Positions 54,156 through 62,377 of a DNA stretch of 64,000 nt are shown piece by piece. Every line of letters begins with the position of its first letter. Position 1 is the stretch's first letter. The notes under the pieces are model-generated. The model was not told where the DNA came from, did not search any database, and saw only the letters and a program-made list of their open reading frames with translations. Source of the DNA: Celeribacter baekdonensis (GTDB lineage: Bacteria > Pseudomonadota > Alphaproteobacteria > Rhodobacterales > Rhodobacteraceae). Position numbers and translations under genes: made by a program. The stretch spans positions 2,170,001-2,234,000 of the forward strand of contig NZ_CP028475.1 of assembly GCF_003047105.1 (NCBI RefSeq), given 5' to 3'.

Positions 54156-55316
54156 GTGCAGCCCATTCAAAAATACGATCTTGTCATCGTCGGCGCAGGC
54201 ATCATCGGGGCCTCGGTGGCATGGCATGCTGCACAACGCGGACTAAAGGTTGCTGTGCTCGACAGCCGTGGCCCTGCGGCCGCCTCCTCCGGGGCCTCCG
54301 ACGGGGCCGTGTCCGTGGCAACGAAACGTCCGGGGGTGATGGCCGACTTGGCCGGAGAGTCGCTCACGTATACTCATGAACTGGCGCATCAAAACGCGGT
54401 GCTGCACGGCGTCTTTCATCCCCGCGCGAGTTTTCTTTTTGCGCGATCAAAGCCCGAAATGGCCGCGCTCGACACGCTCTCGCAGATGCTCGACGCACAG
54501 GGCCTGCCCGTCCATATCCGCCAAGACAGCCCGGCGCGCACCTCTCGCATCACGGGCCTTGGCCCCGCTGTCGAACGGGTTATGGAGCTTCAGGGAGAGG
54601 GCCATATGCTGGGCTATCTCGCCACCTTCCGCTATCTGCAAGCCTCTGGCTGCGATCGCTACTGGCCCTGCCAAGTCGAAGGTTTTGAAACGACCAACGA
54701 TGGCGTGACAGTCCAGAGTACCGCAGGCCGTTTCCTGTGTGACCACCTCGTGATCGCAACCGGGCTGGGCACGCGCGCCCTGTTTCCCGACCTGCCGCTG
54801 ATTGCGCGCTCTGGGCAACTGATCGTCACGGATCGCGGCACAGCGGGCGAAACAGCCCTCCCCGGTCTGTTGACCTCTGCCGCCTATCTTCTTGACAAAA
54901 AACCCGGCGGACATGGGACTGCCGGAATCCCGGTTGTGATTGATCCTTTGGCGACGGGACAGATTTTGATCGGCTCCAGCCGCGAGAACAATGGCACTGA
55001 ATCTCACACGGACATCGCAACCGTGCGGCGCCTACTGCACAGTGCGACGGAGTGCCTCCCTGCCATTGCAGACCGACGCGTTGTGCGGGTCTTCGCGGGT
55101 GTGCGCACGGCCACCTCAGATGGCACCCCCATCGTCGGCCGCCTGCCAAACCATCCAAATGTGATCTGTGCCACCGGCTTTGAAGGGGACGGGATTTGCC
55201 TGTCCGCGCTGATCGGTCGCGAAATCACCACAGAGGTGACCGGAGGGCGGATGTGTCCGACGCTGGCACCGCTCTCCCTCACGCGCTTTCTCGTCAAAGA
55301 GGAGATCCCGGCATGA
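54156..55316 (+). CDS. FAD-dependent amino-acid dehydrogenase, DadA-like subunit
   Basis: About 386 residues. GTG 54156 is preferred (GGAG 9 bases upstream); a TTG at 54117 would extend the protein by 13 residues. The FAD site is YDLVIVGAGIIGASVAWHAAQRGLKVAVLDSR. GASDGAVSVATKRPG, LVIATGLGTRALFPDLP and VRVFAGVRTATSDGTPIVGRLPNHPNVICATGFEGDGICLSALIGREI match the glycine oxidase/DadA family's FAD-closing strand. Together with the next two genes it resembles the heterotrimeric HcnABC/D-hydroxyproline-dehydrogenase-type complexes. It probably oxidises an amino or imino acid at the membrane. Its stop overlaps the next start (ATGA). Confidence 0.85.
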   Translation: MQPIQKYDLVIVGAGIIGASVAWHAAQRGLKVAVLDSRGPAAASSGASDGAVSVATKRPGVMADLAGESLTYTHELAHQNAVLHGVFHPRASFLFARSKPEMAALDTLSQMLDAQGLPVHIRQDSPARTSRITGLGPAVERVMELQGEGHMLGYLATFRYLQASGCDRYWPCQVEGFETTNDGVTVQSTAGRFLCDHLVIATGLGTRALFPDLPLIARSGQLIVTDRGTAGETALPGLLTSAAYLLDKKPGGHGTAGIPVVIDPLATGQILIGSSRENNGTESHTDIATVRRLLHSATECLPAIADRRVVRVFAGVRTATSDGTPIVGRLPNHPNVICATGFEGDGICLSALIGREITTEVTGGRMCPTLAPLSLTRFLVKEEIPA

Positions 55317-55573
55317 CGACCCAGACCATTCTGTGGCGAGGCCATCCCCTCGCCTTCACGCTGGGTGACACTGTTGCCATGGCTTTGACCCGTGCAGGCA
55401 TTGACCAATATGGCACGCGTCTGACCGGCCTGGATGCGGCTCTGTTTTGCGGCATCGGCCAATGTCAGAATTGCCTTGTTGCGATCAAAGGTCAGGGTGT
55501 CGCCGAAGCCTGCCTGACGCTCTGTGAACCTGACCTTGCCGTGTCCCCCGTGCGGGAGGCCCCTCATGACTGA
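55313..55573 (+). CDS. Small [2Fe-2S] subunit of the dehydrogenase
   Basis: An 86-residue ferredoxin-like protein. The cluster ligands are visible as CGIGQCQNC followed by Cys about 13 residues later (VAEACLTLC). The N-terminal strand (ILWRGHPLAFTLGDTVAMALTRAG) fits the HcnA/SoxA-like small subunit that carries electrons between two flavoprotein subunits. It overlaps both neighbours, which indicates a stoichiometric complex. Confidence 0.88.
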   Translation: MTTQTILWRGHPLAFTLGDTVAMALTRAGIDQYGTRLTGLDAALFCGIGQCQNCLVAIKGQGVAEACLTLCEPDLAVSPVREAPHD

Positions 55574-56855
55574 TCGCCGTATTCTTGTTGTCGGCGCAGG
55601 CCCTGCCGGGGTGCGCGCCGCGATCACTCTCGCCCAAGCCGGGGACCATCCTGTGCTTGTCGATCACGCGCCGGGCATAGGCGGAGCCGTCTATGCCACG
55701 CTACGCCGCAGCGCGCATGGAAACGTCGCCCATGCCAAAGAGGCCCTCAGACTGAAAGCCGATTTTGACCGCTTGCGTCCACAGATCGACCTGCGCTGTG
55801 GCACCAGTTTCACCGGACTCGATCCGCAGGGCACCGCGCTTTTGACCGGCAAAGCCGGGCTGATTTTCAAACCGCGCGCCGTCATTCTTGCCACTGGCGC
55901 GCGTGAACGTGTGCGTCCGCGTCCGGGCTGGACCCTTTCGGGTGTCAGCACCGCGGGGGCGTTGCAGATCGCTTTGAAAACCGCCGGAAACCTGCCACCG
56001 AACCGGGTGATCATCGCCGGAAGCGGCGCTTTGCTCTATGCCATCGGAGCGCAATTGACGCGTGCAGGACGGCCACCGGTCGCGATTCTCGAAACGGGGC
56101 GGCCCTTCCACAATGCGTTTCAGGCCCGCACGCTCCCTCGCGTGGTGCTGATCGAGGCCGCCGGGTATATGACACGTCTGATCGCTGCGGGCGTTCCAAT
56201 CCTGACCGGCACCGATCTGACCCGGATCAGCCGTGAAGGCGATCATCTTTTGGCCCAAACCAGCCGAACAGGCCGATGGGCCACGATCCGGGCCGATCAT
56301 ATCGCCCTGCATGACGGTCTGGCCTCCAATGACTACGGGCTGACGGCCCCCCCACCGGGCCTCCCGGTTGTGCGCGCAGGCGATTGTGCACAGATTCTGG
56401 GCCGTCATGCCGCCGAAGACAGCGGTCGGCTTGCGGCGCAACAGGTGCTTGCCGCCTTGCACGATAGCCACACCACCTCCACGCTGTCGCCACAATATGC
56501 ACAGGCTCAAATCAGCCTTGCGCGGCTTTTTCAACGTGCGCCGCAGCTTCCCGAAACCACCGGACTGCGTGATCTGCCTGACGACACCGTGATGTGTCGC
56601 TGTGAAAACCGCACCTTGGGCGATCTACGGCACGCAGTGTTGCACGCCTGCGAACACGGCCCGGCCACGGGGCGCAGCCTGCGCCTTGGGGAACGGGTCG
56701 GCATGGGGCCTTGTCAGGGGCGACAATGCCTCGACTGGGTCGCAGAACTCTCCCCACACACCGCAAATTTCGCAGATTTACGCGGGGCCCGTTGGCCCCT
56801 CAAACCCGTCCGAATTCGCGACATCCTCGCAGCCACCGACGAAGCTGCAAACTGA
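55566..56855 (+). CDS. Large FAD/NAD(P)-type subunit of the dehydrogenase
   Basis: About 429 residues. The first dinucleotide fold is RILVVGAGPAGVRAAITLAQAGDHPVLVDHAPGIGGAVYATLRR; ATGARERVRPRPGW and a second fold RVIIAGSGALLYAIGAQL follow. The C-terminal region has a BFD-like cluster motif, MCRCENRTLGDLRHAV and GMGPCQGRQCLDWV, giving four Cys ligands. This is the HcnB/LhpE-like alpha subunit. ATG 55566 overlaps the small-subunit gene by 8 bases. Confidence 0.85.
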   Translation: MTDRRILVVGAGPAGVRAAITLAQAGDHPVLVDHAPGIGGAVYATLRRSAHGNVAHAKEALRLKADFDRLRPQIDLRCGTSFTGLDPQGTALLTGKAGLIFKPRAVILATGARERVRPRPGWTLSGVSTAGALQIALKTAGNLPPNRVIIAGSGALLYAIGAQLTRAGRPPVAILETGRPFHNAFQARTLPRVVLIEAAGYMTRLIAAGVPILTGTDLTRISREGDHLLAQTSRTGRWATIRADHIALHDGLASNDYGLTAPPPGLPVVRAGDCAQILGRHAAEDSGRLAAQQVLAALHDSHTTSTLSPQYAQAQISLARLFQRAPQLPETTGLRDLPDDTVMCRCENRTLGDLRHAVLHACEHGPATGRSLRLGERVGMGPCQGRQCLDWVAELSPHTANFADLRGARWPLKPVRIRDILAATDEAAN

Positions 56856-56873
56856 TTTTTCCCTGGAGATACA

Positions 56874-58271
56874 ATGATGAACGTTCACCGCACCCCCTCC
56901 TCTGCCCTTCGTGAAATCGACGTGCGCAATCCCTATGACAACACGCTCGTCGGCAAGATCCGCGCCCATAGCCCCGAAGAGATTCAGGCGGTGGTGATCC
57001 GCGCTGCGCGGGCCGCCGAAGAGTTTCGATTTTCCACCCCGCATGAGCGTCGCAGTTTGTTGAACACAATCGCTGATCTGATGGGGCAACACGCCGAGAC
57101 CCTGGCCCAGACCGTCTCCCAAGAGATGGGCAAGACGATCACCGAAGCCCGCAATGAGATCCGTCGCGCCCAAAACACCCTGCGCCTGTCGGGCGATGCC
57201 GCAACCTTTCTTGACGGCGACGTTTTGCACACTGGTATCGTTGCAGGCGGCCCGGATCGTCAGGCGGTGATTTCATATGAGCCGGTGGGTGTCGTCGGTG
57301 CGATCACCCCGTTCAACTATCCGGTCAACCTCTTATGCCACAAGCTCGGTCCGGCACTTGCCGCAGGCAACGCCATTGTTGCAAAGCCCTCGCCCAAAGC
57401 ACCGCTGGCCGCGCAAATGCTGATTGATCTGTGCCAAAAGGCCGGAGCCCCCGAGGGGCTTATCCAGATTGTGCAGGGTGACGCGCAAGCCGCAATCGCA
57501 CTGGCGCAGTCGCCGATTGATCTTCTGAGCTTCACCGGCGGTCCCTCTGCCGGTCTGGCTCTCAAAAACGCGTCGGGTCTGGTGCGGTGCTTGATGGAGC
57601 TTGGCGGCAACGATCCGCTTTTCGTCCTGCCCGACGCCGATCTGGAAGCCGCTGCCAAAACCGCCGTGGCCCAGCGCTATGAGATTGCCGGGCAAAGCTG
57701 CGCCGCGGTGAAAAAGCTCTATGTGCATGACGCGATTGAGGCCGAATTCACCGAGTGCCTGCTGGCTGAAGTGGCCAAAGTCGGCTTTGGCGACCCCGCC
57801 GACCCCGCAACAGTTATGGGCCCTGTGATTGATGCTGCCTCCGCCATCGAGATTGAGGACCGTATCAAAGCAGCCGTCGAAGGCGGCGCTCATGTGCTCA
57901 CGGGCGGTCGGCGCCAACATACCCATTTTGACCCGGTGGTGATGACGGGCATCGACCCCAAATCGAAACTGATGCAGGAAGAGACCTTCGGCCCGGTGAT
58001 TTCGATGCGTGGCTTCACCGATCTTGCCGACGCGATCCGCGAAGTGAATGCCGCTGGTTTCGGACTTCAGGCCGGGATTTACACCAACGATCACACCGCG
58101 ATCAAACTGGCCTCTCGTCAGCTCAAGGTCGGCGGCGTGATGATCAACGAAGGCCCTGATTTCCGCGTCGAGCATGTGCCCTTTGGTGGCGTGCGCAAAT
58201 CCGGCCTTGGCCGCGAAGGCGTGCGGATCGCGTTGCGCGAAATGAGCGAAACAAAAGTCGTGATTGATTGA
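56874..58271 (+). CDS. Aldehyde dehydrogenase of the imino-acid island
   Basis: A 465-residue aldehyde dehydrogenase. Motifs: ITPFNYPVNLLCHKLGPALAAGNAIVAKPSPKAPLAAQML, Glu in MELGGNDPLFVLPDADLEAA, catalytic Cys in EIAGQSCAAVKKLYV, and PFGGVRKSGLGREGV. The NDPLFV text places it nearer to lactaldehyde/phosphonoacetaldehyde-type enzymes than to betaine-aldehyde types. Two adjacent ATGs (56874, 56877) follow GGAG. In this operon it likely oxidises the semialdehyde released from the oxidised amino or imino acid. Confidence 0.85.
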   Translation: MMNVHRTPSSALREIDVRNPYDNTLVGKIRAHSPEEIQAVVIRAARAAEEFRFSTPHERRSLLNTIADLMGQHAETLAQTVSQEMGKTITEARNEIRRAQNTLRLSGDAATFLDGDVLHTGIVAGGPDRQAVISYEPVGVVGAITPFNYPVNLLCHKLGPALAAGNAIVAKPSPKAPLAAQMLIDLCQKAGAPEGLIQIVQGDAQAAIALAQSPIDLLSFTGGPSAGLALKNASGLVRCLMELGGNDPLFVLPDADLEAAAKTAVAQRYEIAGQSCAAVKKLYVHDAIEAEFTECLLAEVAKVGFGDPADPATVMGPVIDAASAIEIEDRIKAAVEGGAHVLTGGRRQHTHFDPVVMTGIDPKSKLMQEETFGPVISMRGFTDLADAIREVNAAGFGLQAGIYTNDHTAIKLASRQLKVGGVMINEGPDFRVEHVPFGGVRKSGLGREGVRIALREMSETKVVID

Positions 58272-58279
58272 GGCCAATG

Positions 58280-58966
58280 ATGACACGCATTTCCATACTC
58301 GGAGCGACGGGCAAAGTCGGACAGGAGCTGCGCGCCCTGATTGAACAGGCCCCGGAGTTGGCACTTGTCGAGGCCATCAGCGGCACGCAGCAGGAGGATA
58401 CAGTTCCTCTGTCTGAGGCCACATTAAAGGACGCCGACGTTCTCATTGACTTCTCGACCCCCGCGGCGGTGATGGCTTTGCTTGATCGGCTTGAGGGCAA
58501 TCCCCTTCCTCTGGTGATTGGCACCACCGGGTTTTCACAGGACCAAACGGCGCGGCTTAACGCACAAGCCGCGCAGCGACCGATCCTGATCGGCGCGAAT
58601 TTCACCAAAGGGTTTGAGGCTTTCGTGGCCACCGCACTCACATTGGCCAAAGCTGTGCCAGACGCGGCCATTACGGTGGCCGAGGTCTATAAAGCCGCCA
58701 AAAAGCCCACCCCCTCGGGCACGACCCAACGTCTTGCCCGCGAGTTGAGTGCCGTCACCGGGCACGATGTCGACCTTGATATTCAACGGATTGGCGACAC
58801 GGCTGGGATCACCACGGTTTCGTTCAATTACAACGTCGCGCAGCTTCGCCTTGACCTCTCGGTCACCACCCGTGCGGCCTATGCCGCAGGGGCACTTGAG
58901 GCCGCGCTCTGGCTCATCGGACACGCCGATGGGCTCTACACCCCCAAAGATATGCTTGATCATTAA
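58280..58966 (+). CDS. Dihydrodipicolinate reductase-family protein, divergent DapB
   Basis: A 228-residue protein, shorter than biosynthetic DapB. N-terminal Rossmann loop ISILGATGKVGQEL, VLIDFSTPAAVMAL, the GTTGF loop at about residue 82, and ANFTKGFEAFVATAL are conserved. The active-site block that reads EAHHRHKVDAPSGT in E. coli is EVYKAAKKPTPSGT here: the catalytic His is Tyr, the second His is Lys, and the Lys equivalent to 163 is kept. It may therefore reduce a related cyclic imine with altered chemistry. ATG 58280 has GAGG six bases upstream; ATG 58277 is also possible. Confidence 0.8.
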   Translation: MTRISILGATGKVGQELRALIEQAPELALVEAISGTQQEDTVPLSEATLKDADVLIDFSTPAAVMALLDRLEGNPLPLVIGTTGFSQDQTARLNAQAAQRPILIGANFTKGFEAFVATALTLAKAVPDAAITVAEVYKAAKKPTPSGTTQRLARELSAVTGHDVDLDIQRIGDTAGITTVSFNYNVAQLRLDLSVTTRAAYAAGALEAALWLIGHADGLYTPKDMLDH

Positions 58967-58978
58967 CGGAGAAATCCC

Positions 58979-59890
58979 ATGTCCGACCTGTCCCGTTTCG
59001 ATGGCGTTTTTACCGCCCTCATCACCCCGTTCACCGCTTCCGGCGAAATCGACTGGAACGCGTTCGATGCCCTCATTGACCGCCAATTGGCCGCAGGCAT
59101 CACGGGTCTTGTGCCCGTCGGCACCACCGGCGAGGCCGCCACACTGAGCAGCGCCGAAGCCGAAGCGGTCATCGCCCACACCGTCGAACGCGCGAAGGGC
59201 AAGGCCTATATTCTCGCAGGCACAGGGTCCAATTCGACAGAAAAAACTGTGGCCGCGACGCGCCGTGCGACAGACCTTGGTGTCGATGGGGTTTTGCTCG
59301 TCACCCCCTATTACAACAAGCCATCTCAGCAGGGCTTGATCAATCATTTCTCCGCCGTCGCAGATGCAACCACGGCCGATGTGGTCCTGTACTCCGTACC
59401 CGGTCGTGCCGGGGTCGAGATTGCTCCGGCAACGGCAGGCACCTTGGCCCAGCGCCACCTCAATGTTGTTGCGATCAAAGAAGCCGGCGGCGACCCCGCC
59501 CGCGTCACCGATCTGCGCACCGCCGCCCCGGGTCTTGCGGTGCATTGTGGCGATGACGGTCTGGCGCTGGCGTTCTACGCACTCGGCGCATGTGGGCTAA
59601 CCTCTGTGTTCTCAAATTATGACCCGGAAATCTGCGTCGCGCTGTACAATGCCTGGAACGCCGGAGATCGGACGCGGGCCTTGGACATCCATGAAGCCTT
59701 GCGTGACATTGCCGATGCGATGTTCATCGAAAACAGCCCCGCCCCGGTCAAATATATCATGTCCAGCCGGGGGTTAAATGGCACCGCCGTGCGGATGCCT
59801 CTTGCCGAAGTGTCCGAACCCGCCCGCAACATGCTGGATCAACACATGGTCGAATTCAAAACCCGGCGTGAAGGGCTTGCCTTCGCCTGA
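58979..59890 (+). CDS. Dihydrodipicolinate synthase-family aldolase (DapA-like)
   Basis: A 303-residue TIM barrel. GTTGEAATLS, TPYYNKPSQQGL, YSVPGRAG and the Schiff-base Lys in VVAIKEAGGD are present, so both the catalytic Tyr and the carboxylate-binding Arg of true DapA (E. coli Tyr133, Arg138) are conserved. GGAG precedes ATG 58979. Its position downstream of a degradative dehydrogenase and an aldehyde dehydrogenase suggests a catabolic or shunt role. It could also simply be a second lysine-biosynthetic copy. It is the last intact gene of the rightward arm. Confidence 0.85.
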   Translation: MSDLSRFDGVFTALITPFTASGEIDWNAFDALIDRQLAAGITGLVPVGTTGEAATLSSAEAEAVIAHTVERAKGKAYILAGTGSNSTEKTVAATRRATDLGVDGVLLVTPYYNKPSQQGLINHFSAVADATTADVVLYSVPGRAGVEIAPATAGTLAQRHLNVVAIKEAGGDPARVTDLRTAAPGLAVHCGDDGLALAFYALGACGLTSVFSNYDPEICVALYNAWNAGDRTRALDIHEALRDIADAMFIENSPAPVKYIMSSRGLNGTAVRMPLAEVSEPARNMLDQHMVEFKTRREGLAFA

Positions 59891-59969
59891 CCAACTTGGA
59901 CGGAACATCTGCGCGGCACAGCAACGCAGCTCGGATGACAGCGCGACGGCCATCCCCAGGGTGGCCGTC

Positions 59970-60401
59970 GCCTCGGCGTTGATGCGACATGGTGCTTTAC
60001 GGCACCCGGACTGTGCTTGGTATGCGGCCCAGGACGTTGATCTTGCAACGGTTGATTTGACCCCATAGCAGCAGCCCTTGCGTGACAGCCGGATCACTTC
60101 GGCCATAGCGATCGCTCCCGAGTATCTGGCGGCCTTCGACCCTGAGACTTCAACGAGAAACGTCCCGGTTCTTTTGATCGCCCTGAGTGGCGATGCTGCG
60201 TTGCCGACAGATGCGAGCCCCGACACTTTGGCCTTAAATGTCACACTCTCTGATGCCTTCGCAGTCTGCACAGAGGCGGGGCCTGAAATCCTTCGCGAAG
60301 ATGGGGGTGATGAAATGCTGTGTGGGCAATCTCAGGCGTCACGACTGGCCGCTCATGGTGCGATGGTCACCGCAATCCGTCGGTTTCTCGGTGATCCGTG
60401 A
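59970..60401 (+). pseudogene. Alpha/beta-hydrolase remnant with an internal amber stop
   Basis: One frame reads HPDCAWYAAQDVDLATVDLTP, TAG (60066-60068), then QQPLRDSRITSAIAIAPEY and on to the stop at 60401. The C-terminal half contains VPVLLIALSGD (the strand before the acid residue) and AVCTEAGPEILREDGGDEMLC, which match secreted dienelactone-hydrolase-like alpha/beta hydrolases. The N-terminal half with the nucleophile elbow is missing, and dapA ends just upstream. I infer a decayed, truncated gene left behind when the operon arrived or was rearranged. The left edge is approximate. Confidence 0.65.
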
Positions 60402-60662
60402 TCTTATGCGCGGCTCAACAAATTCTATGCGAGGTTCGACATAGGCTGTCGATCCTCATCGCCCGAACCCTGGCACTCTATACCATGGCACTCTACACCG
60501 CGCGCCCCATCAAAACCGTGTTTCAAACCCGATACGCCCCCAAGAGCCTCATAGGACAACGATTCAATCCCACCATAGGTCATCCTGCGAAAAGGTGATC
60601 ATCACATCAACGGACACAGCGCCCCGTGCAGCGCGCGCTGTCATCCCTCACAGCCGTTCGTC
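60402..60662. other. Non-coding stretch between the hydrolase remnant and the BKACE operon
   Basis: No convincing gene is seen. The imperfect duplication GGCACTCTATACC / GGCACTCTACACC lies at 60472-60499. ACAGCGC and GCGCTGT (60616-60641) form a 7-pair stem just downstream of the leftward HpcH stop and could be a weak terminator; no T tract accompanies it. Confidence 0.5.
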
Positions 60663-61403
60663 TTAGAAAAGACTGTCACGCGCGTGTTTGGCACCAGCCC
60701 GCAGGAACCCTTGATCTGACCCCATCAGAAACGCGGTCGCCCCTAAGTCACGCAGCGTTGCGATTTCCGTGGCGTTTGCTGCAAGCAGTATGAGCGCAAG
60801 CCCTTTGGCACGCGCGGCCTCAAACACCCGGTTCACTGCCACATCCAACCCGCCATCCTGTGCGCTCGCCCCCATCGACACAGCCAAATCCGCCCGTCCG
60901 ATGAACAGAGCATCCAGTCCCTCGACCTGCACGATTTCGTCAATCGCGCCTATGGCGTTGGCATCTTCGATCATGGCGATCACGGCGCAGCGCGCGTCTT
61001 GGGTTTGCAGATGCGTGGCCATATCGACCGCACCGAAATCGCCCGCGCGCGTTGTGGGCGAAAACCCACGCACGCCGGCATAACGCGCCTGAGCCACCAC
61101 ATCGCGGGCCACCGACGCGCTGCTGACATGGGGCACCAAAATCCCGTCCGCCCCGCTGTCCAGAACCCGTAGGATGTCTTTGGGCGCACGCACCCGCACC
61201 AACCCCGCCATGCCATGAGCGCGACAAGCCAAAAGAATGGCGTCGGTGGTTTCCGGGTTCAGCGGTGCGTGCTCTTCGTCGATCACCACAAAATCGAACC
61301 CAAGATGGCCGAGGATTTCGGCCGGTTGGGTCGAAGGGATTTTGAGAAAACTCCCCAGCATCGACTCTTTGGCGTTCAGACGGGAGCGAAAACCGGTCCG
61401 CAT
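60663..61403 (-). CDS. HpcH/HpaI-family aldolase
   Basis: A 246-residue class-II aldolase of the HpcH/HpaI/GarL family. Features: LGSFLKIPSTQPAEILGHLGFDFVVIDEEHAPLN near the N terminus, the Arg in LVRVRAPKD, DGILVPHVSSASVARDVVAQARY with GVRGFSPTTRAGDFG, metal ligand Glu in IAMIEDANAIGAID, and the metal-binding Asp in LFIGRADLAVSMG. It should cleave a 2-oxo-4-hydroxy acid to pyruvate (or a related 2-oxo acid) and an aldehyde. ATG 61403 overlaps the BKACE stop (TGATG), so the two products probably act in one pathway. Confidence 0.87.
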   Translation of the reverse strand: MRTGFRSRLNAKESMLGSFLKIPSTQPAEILGHLGFDFVVIDEEHAPLNPETTDAILLACRAHGMAGLVRVRAPKDILRVLDSGADGILVPHVSSASVARDVVAQARYAGVRGFSPTTRAGDFGAVDMATHLQTQDARCAVIAMIEDANAIGAIDEIVQVEGLDALFIGRADLAVSMGASAQDGGLDVAVNRVFEAARAKGLALILLAANATEIATLRDLGATAFLMGSDQGFLRAGAKHARDSLF

Positions 61404-62323
61404 CAAAACGCCACCTGATCTGCACCCTTGGTGCCCAAAATCGCGCGGGCCTCGTCGGGGGTGGCAATGTCATGACCCAACTCTTCAAGAATGCGTCGCA
61501 CCTTGGCCACCATTTGCGCGTTGCTGTCCGCCAATTGTCCCTTGGCAATATAAAGATTGTCCTCAAGCCCGACCCGCACATGACCGCCGAGAATAGCCCC
61601 CATGGTCACCAGCGGAAACTGCGCCCGGCCCGCACCCAACACGGACAACACATAGTCTTTGCCAAACAGACGGTCAGCCGTGGCCTTCATATGCATCAGG
61701 TTCTCGGGGTCGGTGCCCTGCGCGCCGGTGATCCCAAAGATGCTCTGAACAAAGAACGGCGGCTTCACCAGTCCGGCATCGGCAAAATGCGCCAGATTAT
61801 AAAGATGACCCGTGTCATAACATTCAAATTCAAATCGCGTGCCCGCATCCGACAGGCGTTTGAGCACCTGCTCGATCTGGGTAAAGGTGTTCGACATGAT
61901 CAGATCCCGCGTGCCACGCAGATAGTCGACTTCCCAAGGCTGCGGATCCTTCAGCGCCTTTTCAGCGGCAGAAATATTAAAGTTGAACGACCCCATATTC
62001 AGCGAGGCCAATTCAGGGGCAGCCTGTAATGCGGGGGCGATACGTTCGTCCATCGACATCCCCAAACCGCCCCCCGTGGTGATGTTCACGATGGCATTGG
62101 TGGCCGCTTTGATCCGCGGCAGAAAGGCGGCGTAATGGTCCGGGTTCTGACTGGGTGCACCGGTTTCGGGATGACGCGCGTGCAGATGCAAAACAGCCGC
62201 ACCAGCCTGAGCCGCACCGATGGCCGACTCCGCGATTTGGTCGGCAGTGACGGGCAAATAGGGCGACATGGACGGGGTATGGATCGACCCGGTTATGGCG
62301 CAGGAAATGATGGTCTTGGGCAC
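61403..62323 (-). CDS. BKACE-family beta-keto acid cleavage enzyme (DUF849)
   Basis: A 306-residue TIM barrel. Family features are IISCAITGSIHTPSMSPYLPVT, AGAAVLHLHARHPETGAPSQNP (Zn His-x-His), NITTGGGLGMSMDER, FECYDTGHLYNL, and GGHVRVGLEDNLYIAKGQLADSNAQMVAKVRRIL. BKACE enzymes condense a beta-keto acid with acetyl-CoA to give acetoacetate and a CoA ester; the founder, Kce, acts in lysine fermentation. Specificity varies by subfamily and cannot be read here. Confidence 0.92.
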   Translation of the reverse strand: MPKTIISCAITGSIHTPSMSPYLPVTADQIAESAIGAAQAGAAVLHLHARHPETGAPSQNPDHYAAFLPRIKAATNAIVNITTGGGLGMSMDERIAPALQAAPELASLNMGSFNFNISAAEKALKDPQPWEVDYLRGTRDLIMSNTFTQIEQVLKRLSDAGTRFEFECYDTGHLYNLAHFADAGLVKPPFFVQSIFGITGAQGTDPENLMHMKATADRLFGKDYVLSVLGAGRAQFPLVTMGAILGGHVRVGLEDNLYIAKGQLADSNAQMVAKVRRILEELGHDIATPDEARAILGTKGADQVAF

Positions 62324-62377
62324 GTTCAGTCCTTTCGTTGGTCTGACCCGAACGTCATCGCTCGGGCCAGTGCGAGA

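Noticed and set aside
58979..59890. DapA homologue as a hydroxyproline-pathway deaminase (LhpC)
   Set aside because: The LhpBEF-like neighbours suggested it, but both the catalytic Tyr and the carboxylate-binding Arg of true DapA (YSVPGR) are kept, and no hydroxyproline epimerase is nearby.
60398..60598. Small 66-residue frame downstream of the hydrolase remnant
   Set aside because: No ribosome site, no family resemblance, and it includes a short imperfect duplication (GGCACTCTATACC / GGCACTCTACACC) that looks like local slippage.
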